The notes under the pieces: model-generated
Seen by the model: the letters and a program-made list of their open reading frames with translations, nothing else
Databases searched by the model: none
What the model was told of the DNA's origin: nothing
Shown: piece by piece, positions 33,025-41,300 of the stretch
Position numbering within the stretch: the stretch's first letter is position 1
Layout: each line of letters opens with the position of its first letter
NCBI GenBank assembly: GCA_947165505.1
Contig: CAMVAT010000024.1
Span: forward strand, 1 to 43,160
Length of the DNA: 43,160 nt
From: an uncultured Prevotellaceae bacterium
Lineage (GTDB): Bacteria > Bacteroidota > Bacteroidia > Bacteroidales > Bacteroidaceae
Direction of reading: 5' to 3'
Made by a program: the position numbers and the translations under genes

Positions 33025-34089
33025 TTACGATTGTTCGATAATCCATTTCCTGAAAAACGGATCCTCTATTTCGTAACCGTTGCTGTAGATGACATAGCCC
33101 TCTTTCTGCAATCGTTTTAGCGCACTGTAAATCGTGCTGGTGCGCTGCTCTCCCGTTTGCAGGGGCCTGCCTGTGGCCAGACGTTGTAAAATCCACTTGT
33201 TGGTGCGCTTGAAATTCATCCACAAACGTTCGTAATCCAAAGAGTGTGCTGTCACGATATGTGTAACGGCCAGGCTTACCGGGTCGCTCTCGGCAGGTTG
33301 CAACATCCCTGTCTGCCATACATTGGCAGCCAGTTGCTGTGAGTAATAGGGGTGGCAGTTGGTGTAGTCTAATATTTGGTTGGCCAATTGATCGCTTTTG
33401 TCAGGAAAACATTTGCTGAGACGCTCTGTGAGGTATTGGTAGAAGTCGTCGCGAGGCAATTTTCCCAGTCGCATCAGTTCACCGAAGTGATAGAACGGTG
33501 ACTTTTTATTCTCAAAGATGTCGGTCATCATACTTTCTTGGCTGCCCAATAGAATATAGTTGATGTGTTTCTGTGCCTGCATGATGGCTCTTAATATCCT
33601 GTCCAATCCCGTGGCAATGTCCCTTATCTCTTGAAATTCATCGAGTACCACGATGATTCTGTTTTCTTCAGTATGGGCTTTCTCTATCAAGGCCATCACG
33701 TCTTCAAGCAGAATGGATGCGTTGGCGGTAGGTTGAAATGAAACATCCATCGACCCTGTCACTGGATTGGTCGATACAGTGGGAATGATGCGGAAATGTG
33801 TAATCAAATGCCGTATCCGCTCCATGGGGTGTACTTTGAAAAATTCCCTCAACAGTTTTGCGGCCAGGTCTGCCACAGACGTCACCTGTTGCATGTTGAC
33901 AGTGAGGTGCTGACGGCCTGTTTGTTTCACAGCCTTTGCTACGACACTGCTTTTGCCGAAGCGTCGTGGACTGATGAGTATCAGATGGTTGGCACTCTTC
34001 ACAAACTGACAGATATAAGCTACCTCATTTACCCGGTCGGTAAAGAATTCTTCTTCAACAATTGTTCCAAATTTAAAAGGATTTTCCAT
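33025..34089 (-). CDS. AAA ATPase of the archaeal-type ATPase_2 family with C-terminal winged helix
   Basis: The product has 354 residues from ATG 34089 (MENPFKFGTIVEEEFFTDR). The frame is open to 34278, but that extension is only translated repeat DNA (TTKKVVTKKVVT twice) and runs across the promoter. The Walker A region is SPRRFGKSS (40-48), Walker B VVLDEFQE (147-154), and LLGSQESMM looks like sensor 1. The FxxR-type start EEFFTDR fits the family. The C-terminus TSTIYSALKRLQKEGYVIYSNGYEIEDPFFRKWI is a winged helix followed by the PFFRKWI motif common in this family. The role is unknown; members are thought to be STAND-like switches or mobile-element proteins. It is AT-richer than its neighbours, so it may be acquired. 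Confidence 0.88.
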   Translation of the reverse strand: MENPFKFGTIVEEEFFTDRVNEVAYICQFVKSANHLILISPRRFGKSSVVAKAVKQTGRQHLTVNMQQVTSVADLAAKLLREFFKVHPMERIRHLITHFRIIPTVSTNPVTGSMDVSFQPTANASILLEDVMALIEKAHTEENRIIVVLDEFQEIRDIATGLDRILRAIMQAQKHINYILLGSQESMMTDIFENKKSPFYHFGELMRLGKLPRDDFYQYLTERLSKCFPDKSDQLANQILDYTNCHPYYSQQLAANVWQTGMLQPAESDPVSLAVTHIVTAHSLDYERLWMNFKRTNKWILQRLATGRPLQTGEQRTSTIYSALKRLQKEGYVIYSNGYEIEDPFFRKWIIEQS

Positions 34090-34106
34090 GTGAGCTGTTA
34101 TTATGC

Positions 34107-34144
34107 GTGTTACGACTTTTTTCGTTACGACTTTTTTCGTAGTC
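34107..34144. repeat. 38-bp direct repeat, promoter-proximal copy
   Basis: The unit is identical to 34221-34258 and holds two TACGAC-T5-CGTA-type palindromes in tandem. It lies just after the -7 element of the ATPase gene, at the expected transcription start, in an operator-like position. Confidence 0.85.
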
Positions 34145-34148
34145 GGTG

Positions 34149-34156
34149 CAAAGGTA
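34149..34156 (-). promoter_or_regulatory. -7 promoter element for the ATPase gene
   Basis: TACCTTTG on the minus strand matches TAnnTTTG, 59 bases before the ATG at 34089. It lies between the two 38-bp repeats. Confidence 0.5.
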
Positions 34157-34220
34157 ATCATTATTTTGCATTTTATTTGTTTTTTTGGGGAAAAATATTC
34201 ATATTGCAACGTTCTTTTTT

Positions 34221-34258
34221 GTGTTACGACTTTTTTCGTTACGACTTTTTTCGTAGTC
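34221..34258. repeat. 38-bp direct repeat, promoter-distal copy
   Basis: A perfect copy of 34107-34144, 114 bases away start to start. The rest of the 327-base gap up to ruvA (34259-34416) shows no gene. Confidence 0.85.
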
Positions 34259-34416
34259 ATTCCCCATAAAATTGGCAAGAAGCGGCTGTTATTCCCTCAT
34301 AAAAGTGGCAGACGCTCATTGATAAGCCCTTCATCTCCTACTTTTCGCCCGAAAATGCAATAAACCGCCCCGAAAAGCGTTTATCATAACGTATATACAA
34401 ATAAAATAAGGTTATA

Positions 34417-35037
34417 ATGATAGACTATATCAGGGGCGAACTGGCAGAACTGACCCCGGCTCTGGCCGTCATCGAGGCGGCTGGGGTAGGGTATGCACTT
34501 AATATTTCGCTCAATACGTATTCGGCCGTTCAAGGCAAGAAAGAGGTGAAACTCTACGTACATGAACAGCTCACCACCGGCGGGCGCGACGACGCGTTCA
34601 CGCTCTACGGCTTCGCCTCGAAGCAGGAGCGCGAGCTCTACCGCATGCTCGTCAGCGTGTCGGGCGTGGGAGCCAACACCGCGCGCATGATCCTCTCGGC
34701 CACCACACCCAAAGACCTGTGCAATGTAATCGCTGCCGGCGACGAGAAGATGCTCAAGAGCGTCAAGGGAATCGGTCTGCGCACCGCACAGCGCATCATC
34801 GTCGATCTGAAAGACAAGATCGTGGCCAGCGGCATCGCCGACGAGTTGCACGCCATCGCAGGCACCGTACAAGGGCCGGCTGTCAACAACGAGGTGAAGA
34901 ACGAGGCGGTGAGCGCGCTCACCATGCTCGGTTTCTCGCCCGCGCCCTCGGCCAAGGTGGTCACCGACATCCTCAAAGCCCAGCCCGACCTGCCCGTGGA
35001 GCAGGTGGTGAAGCAGGCGCTGAAGATGATTAAATAA
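34417..35037 (+). CDS. ruvA: Holliday junction DNA helicase subunit RuvA
   Basis: The product has 206 residues, the usual RuvA length. The N-terminal OB-fold is [31 protein letters not shown]. Two helix-hairpin-helix motifs follow, [16 protein letters not shown] and [23 protein letters not shown]. The C-terminal RuvB-binding domain is [23 protein letters not shown]...[13 protein letters not shown]. RuvA binds four-way junctions as a tetramer and loads RuvB for branch migration in recombinational repair, in the cytosol. It lies upstream of sprA, an order also known from other T9SS bacteria. The 324-bp gap between them is filled with repeats. Confidence 0.97.
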   Translation: MIDYIRGELAELTPALAVIEAAGVGYALNISLNTYSAVQGKKEVKLYVHEQLTTGGRDDAFTLYGFASKQERELYRMLVSVSGVGANTARMILSATTPKDLCNVIAAGDEKMLKSVKGIGLRTAQRIIVDLKDKIVASGIADELHAIAGTVQGPAVNNEVKNEAVSALTMLGFSPAPSAKVVTDILKAQPDLPVEQVVKQALKMIK

Positions 35038-35260
35038 GAGAGGTGCTCTTAGAGGTAAGAGGTGAGAGGTTAGTTTCGGGGCAGGGGGCAAGGGGCAGGG
35101 GGCAGGAGATATGCCGCGCATGTAGGGACAGGGCGTGCCCTGTCCGCCATTCGAATGGCGCTCATCCTGCTTGCGGACAGGGCACGCCCTGTCCCTACAT
35201 ACAATCACGACAACTAATGTCCACACTCCCAAACTCCTAAACTCCCAAACTCCCCAAAAG
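35038..35260. repeat. Repeat mosaic between ruvA and sprA, with paired GGACAGGGC palindromes
   Basis: Two GGACAGGGC palindromes (35126-35145 and 35175-35194) face each other inside 28-bp inverted arms (35120-35147 and 35173-35200). The loop holds CCATTCGAATGG. Before them is a purine-rich GGGGCAGGGGGCAAGG run that is the inverse of the one near 25205-25235. There is no gene. Confidence 0.85.
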
Positions 35261-35356
35261 AACCCTCAACCCTCAACCGTGTAGAACACTAAACCCTCAG
35301 CAGTGTAGAACACTAAACCCTCAACCTTCAACCCTCAACCGTGTAGAACCCTCAAC
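35261..35356 (+). repeat. Telomere-like heptad array upstream of sprA
   Basis: AACCCTC, AACCGTG, TAGAACA and CTAAACC units follow one another up to six bases before the sprA start codon. The array is in the opposite orientation to the one after sprA. The 30-mer at 35294-35323 is the reverse complement of 43080-43109 with one mismatch. Confidence 0.85.
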
Positions 35357-35361
35357 AAACA

Positions 35362-38300
35362 ATGAATCGTAGGCTGAAAACATTATCACTGTTGCTCTGC
35401 GCCATCACCGTGATGGCCGGCAACATGATGTCGGGACTCAGAAAAGCCCCGGCACAGATGTCTTTAGCCCATGAGCCAGCAGCAGCCTCCCCCGTACCCC
35501 CTCCGAAGGAGGGGGGCGCCGCTTGGGCCCCCCTTGCCGATCCCCCCGACAGCACCAAGCGCATCACCATGCCCGACGTGATCATCGAGGATGAGGACAT
35601 CCCCGACTCGCTGCTCAACCCCAGATGGAAGATACAGCGCACCGTGCCCGTCAGCATCGACGACCTCGACCAGAACCCCGCCGACCTCAACAGACCCGAG
35701 AACCTGAAGCTGGAAGTCATCTACAACGACACCATCGACCGGTATATCATCGGCAACAAAATCGGTGGCACATGGGTGGACGCGCCCCTGATGATGACCC
35801 CCGAAGAGTATTTCAAATGGCGCGACCGGCAGGAGTTCTATCGCTACTTCAAATCGAAAAACGAAGAGGTGGTGGCCAACAAAGGCAAGGAGAAATTCGA
35901 CTTCACCGACATGCACTTCGACCTCGGTCCCGCAGAGAAGATCTTCGGTCCCGGCGGCGTGCGCATCAAGACACAGGGTACGGCAGAGCTCAAGATGGGC
36001 GCCACCCTCAAGAGCATCGACAACCCCTCGCTGCCCATCCGCAATCGTAATACCACCACGTTCGACTTCGACGAGAAGATCAACCTCAACGTCAACGGTA
36101 AAGTAGGCGACAAGGTCAACATGAACCTCAACTACAACACCGACGCCACGTTCGACTTCGACACGCAAAACCTGAAACTGAAATACGAGGGAAAAGAAGA
36201 CGAGATCATCAAACTGGTAGAGGCGGGCAATATCTCATTCCCCACCAACTCTACGCTCATCCGTGGCGCCTCGTCGCTCTTCGGTCTGCGCACCGACATG
36301 CAGTTCGGCAAACTCAAGTTGCAGACCGTCTTCTCGCAGAAGAAGTCCAACTCAAACAGCGTGTCGTCGAAAGGCGGCGTGCAGCTCACCCCCTTTGAGA
36401 TCGATGCCGCCAACTACGAGGAAAACCGCCACTTCTTCCTCGCACATGAGTTCCGCTCACGTTACGACGCCGCCATGAAGACGTTGCCCAACCTCACCAC
36501 AGGCATTAAAATCAACCGTGTGGAGGTATGGGTGACCAACAAGACCGGCACGACCTCAAACACACGCAGCATCGTGGCACTCGCCGACCTGGGCGAGAAC
36601 TCGCGTATCCGCAACCCGCGGTGGAGCCAGGCAGGCTATCCCGTGCCCGCCAATGCCGCCAACAGCGAGTATAGCGAGATCGTAAGCACGTATGCCGCCG
36701 CCCGCGACATCAACCAGACCACCACCGTGCTTGATGGCATCGGCGGCTTTGTGGGCGGCACCGACTACGAGAAGCTGGAGCGCGCCCGCCTGCTCACCTC
36801 TTCGGAATACACCCTCAACGACGCCCTGGGCTATATCTCGCTCCGCACGCCGTTGCAGACCGATCAGGTGCTCGCCGTGGCCTTCGAATACACCTCCGGC
36901 GGCGTCACCTATCAGGTGGGTGAGTTCGCCTCCGACGTCACCGACGTGAATCAATGCCTCTTCGTCAAGGCGCTCAAAAACACCAGCAACAACCCCAGCC
37001 AGGGCAACTGGGACCTGATGATGAAAAACGTCTATTACCTGGCCTCTCAGGTGCAGAAAGACAAGTTCCGCCTCGACGTGAAGTACCAGAGCGACACCGC
37101 CGGCGTCTATCTCTCTTACATTCCCGAGTCACAGGTCAAAGACCTCTCCATCATCCAAGACTTAGGTGCCGACCGGCTCGACAACAACCTCAAGGCGCAC
37201 TCCAACGGCTTCTTCGACTTCGTCGAGGGTTATACCGTGAGCAACGGGCGCGTGTTCCTGCCCGAGGCGGAACCCTTCGGCGACTACCTCTACCAATTCC
37301 TCGTGTCGAAGGGCGTGCCCTCGGATGTGGCCGACAAATACTGCTTCTACGAACTCTACGACTCGACCAAGACCGTGGCTAAGCAGACAGCCGAGAAGGA
37401 TAAGTACCTGCTCGTGGGACAGTTCCGCGGTTCATCGTCGAATGTCATCTCGCTCGGCGCCTACAACGTGCCGCAAGGCTCGGTCAGGGTGACCGCCGGC
37501 GGCGTGGATCTGCACGAGGGCTCTGACTATACCGTCGATTACTCCGCGGGCGAGGTCACCATCATCAACCAGAGCATCATCGACGCGCAGACACCCGTGA
37601 GCGCCACGTATGAGAGCAATACCGACTACGGCCAACAGCGCAAGACGATGGTAGGCCTCAACTGGCAGTACGACTTCTCGAAAGACTTCCAACTGAGTGG
37701 TTCGCTGCTGCACTTGAGCGAGCAGGCCCTCACCACTAAGGTGACGATGGGTTCCGAGCCGCTCAACAACACCATCTGGGGCCTCAACCTCAACTGGAAG
37801 AAAGAGAGCCAGTGGCTCACCAACATGCTCGACAAGATACCCCTGCTGCACCTGACACAGCCCTCCAACATCTCGTTCAAGGCCGAGTTTGCACAACTCA
37901 TCGCCGGGCAGGCCAGCGGCACGCAAGACAATGCGTCGTATCTCGACGACTTCGAGAACACCAAAAACGCCATCGACGTGTCAGGACCCACCTCGTGGAT
38001 CATCTCAAGCACCCCCTCGATGTTTCCCGAGAACAAAGACAAGAGCGGCCTCACCGCCGGCTTCAACCGTTCGCTCCTGGCATGGTACAACATCGACCCC
38101 CTCTTCACGCGGCGCTCCTCGTCGCTCACCCCCGGGCACATCAAGAGCGACCTCAAACAGCTGTCCAACCACTACGTGCGCGAGATATACGTGCGCGAGC
38201 TCTTCCCCAACCGCGACCAGAGCAGCTACAGCGGCGCCACCACGCCGCAGCCCGTGCTCAACCTGGCTTTCTATCCCGACGAGCGCGGACCCTATAACTT

Positions 38301-41300
38301 CAATCCCGACCTCAGCGTACAGGGACGGCTGCTCAGCCCGCAAAACACCTGGGGCGGCATGATGCGCAAGCTCGACACCAACGACTTCGAGGCCGCCAAT
38401 ATCGAGTATGTGGAGTTCTGGCTCATGGACCCCTTCGTCTATACCAACGAGCAGGCCGACGCCCACGAATATGGCGGCGACTTCTACATCAACCTGGGCG
38501 AGGTGTGCGAGGATGTGCTGCGCGACGGCAAGAAATTCAGCGAGAGCTGCATGCCCGTCGATGGCAGCAGCTCGTTCTCTACCACGCAGTGGGGTAAGGT
38601 GCCCGCACAGGCCACCGAACCCAACGGCTTCGCCACCTCGTCGGGCTCACGCCAGTTGCAGGATGTGGGATTCAACGGACTCAACGACGAAGAGGAGCGC
38701 GCATACCCCTCATATCAAGAGTTCCTCACCGCCATCCAGGGCAAGGTGTCGCAAGCCGTCTTCGACTCCATCTGGGCCGACCCCGCCAACGACAACTACC
38801 ACTATTTCCGTGGCAGCGACTACGACGACATACAGGCCTCGATCCTGCAACGCTACAAGCGCATCAACAACCCGCAGGGCAACTCGCCCGACTCCGACAC
38901 CCGTGCCGAGGGCTACGACACCTCGTACAAGACCACGCCCGACGTGGAAGACATTAACCAGGACTATACGCTCAACGAATACGAGAAATACTACCAGTAT
39001 CACGTGTCGCTGCGGCCCGAAGACATGGTGGTGGGGCGCAACTATATCGTTGACAGCCGCGAATACAGCGGCAAGGGGCGCGACGGCGAGTCGTTCCACG
39101 TCACGTGGTATCAGTTCCGCATCCCCCTCGACCAGTACGAGAAGCGCGAGGGCAATATCTCCGACTTCTCGTCCATCCGCTTCATGCGTATGTTCCTCAC
39201 GGGATTCCAGAAGCCCATCGTGCTGCGCTTCGGCACGCTCGACCTCGTGCGGGGCGAGTGGCGCGTATATACACAGAACCTGAGCACCACCGCGCCCAAC
39301 AACGGACACATGGCCGTGAGTTCCGTCAATATCGAGGAGAACAGCGAGAAGCTGCCCGTCAACTACGTGCTGCCCCCGGGCATCTCGCGACAGCAAGACC
39401 CCACACAGCCGCAGTTGGTAGAGAGCAACGAGCAGGCCCTCAACATGGTGGTGACCAACCTGGGCACCGGCGAGTCGAAATGCGTCTATAAAAACACCAC
39501 GCTCGACCTGCGCCAGTACAAACGCTTGCAGATGTTCGTGCATGCCAACGCCATGCTCGAAAACACCACCCACCTCTCCGATGACCAGTTGGCCGTCTTC
39601 ATCCGGTTGGGCAGCGACTACAAGAACAACTACTACGAGTATGAGATACCGCTCAAACTGACCGACCCCGGAGTATATAACAAATACTCCACCAACGACC
39701 GGCAGTCGGTGTGGCCCGAAGCCAACATGCTCGACATCCCCTTGAGCGTCTTCACCGCCCTGAAGAAACAGCGCAACATCGCCAAGGCAGACGGCCAGGC
39801 ATCCTTCAACCAGGTCTTTTCCGCCTACGACGAAGACCATCCCGGCAATAAGATGAGCATCGTGGGCAACCCCACCCTGGGCGAGGTGAAGACCATGATC
39901 ATCGGTGTGCGCAACCTCTCGGGCGAGGCCAAGTCGGGCGAGGTGTGGGTCAACGAACTGCGCCTGAAGGAATATAACAACGAAGGCGGATGGGCCGCAC
40001 AGGGCGTGCTCAACATGCAGTTGTCCGACTTCGGTTCGCTCAACGTCACCGGACGCTATATGAGCGAGGGCTTCGGCGGACTCGAAGAGAACGTCATGCA
40101 GCGCTCCACCGACAACCAGGTGAACTATAGCGTCACCACCAGTCTCGAACTGGGCAAGTTCTTCCCCGACAAGGCCAAGGTGTCGCTGCCCCTCTACTAT
40201 TCCGTGTCGAAAGAGTGGAAGAGCCCGAAATACAACCCGCTCGACACCGACATGCAACTCAAAGACGCGCTCGACGCGGCAGGCAGCGCACACGAGCGCG
40301 ACAGCATCGAAGACATCGCCGTGAGCAAGGTGGTCAACACCAACTTCTCGCTCACCAACGTGCGCGTGGGCATCGGCAACAAACGCCATCCCATGCCTTA
40401 CGACCCCGCCAACTTCTCATTCACATACAGCCACTCGCACCGCCACACCAGCGGCGAGACCACCGTCTATGAGAACGACGACCAGTGGCGGGGAGCGCTC
40501 AACTACTCGTGGACACCCGTCTATAAGGCTTGGGAGCCCTTCAAGAAAATCAAGAGCAAGTCGAAATGGCTGGAGATCTTCAAGCGCTTCGGACTCAACT
40601 GGCTGCCCCAAAACGTGTCGTTCGACACCGAGATCACACGCGCCTACTACGAACTGCAAGAGCGCGACATGGAGAGCATGCAGACATCGAGCATCCCGCT
40701 GCGGTTCAGCGAGCAGTTCAGGTGGAACCGCCACTTCTCAATCAGGTGGGACCTGACGAAGAATCTGCACGCCAACTTCCAGAGCGCCACCAACGCCGAG
40801 ATAGAAGAGCCCTACACACCCGTCAACAAAGACCTCTATCCCGACGAGTACGAGGCATGGAAAGACTCGGTGTGGACCTCCATCAAGCACTTAGGTACGC
40901 CGATAGACTACACCCAGAGCCTGAATGTCACCTATCAGTTGCCGCTCAACCTGCTGCCGGCGTTCGACTGGCTCAATGCCGACGCGTCGTACCAGGCCAC
41001 CTATAACTGGGTGCGCGGCTCCGACCTCGAGGATGGCACCTCGCTGGGGCATACCATCAACTCAGACCGCACGTTCAAGCTCAACGGCACCTTCAACATG
41101 CAGAAGCTCTACGACCACGTGCCGTTCCTCAAGAAGACCAACGAGCGCTTTAACAAGACACCGCGGCGGCCTGAAAACAAAACGGCCGCGAAGAAAATGA
41201 GGGCAGGCAAGAACGACAAAGACGACAAGAATGCCAAAGACGGCAAGGACGGCAAAAATGCCAAAGACGGCAAGGACGACCCTAAGAAGGCACTGCCCAA

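Noticed and set aside
34090..34278. Longer start for the ATPase with TTKKVVTKKVVT repeats
   Set aside because: The extension is translated repeat DNA and crosses the likely promoter; the family starts at MENPFKFG.
35261..35356. True telomere or chromosome end
   Set aside because: The units are degenerate, internal, occur at six loci in both orientations, and lie between ordinary genes.
38710..40389. 559-codon open frame on the minus strand within sprA
   Set aside because: Shadow of sprA; its composition is typical of GC-rich antisense frames.
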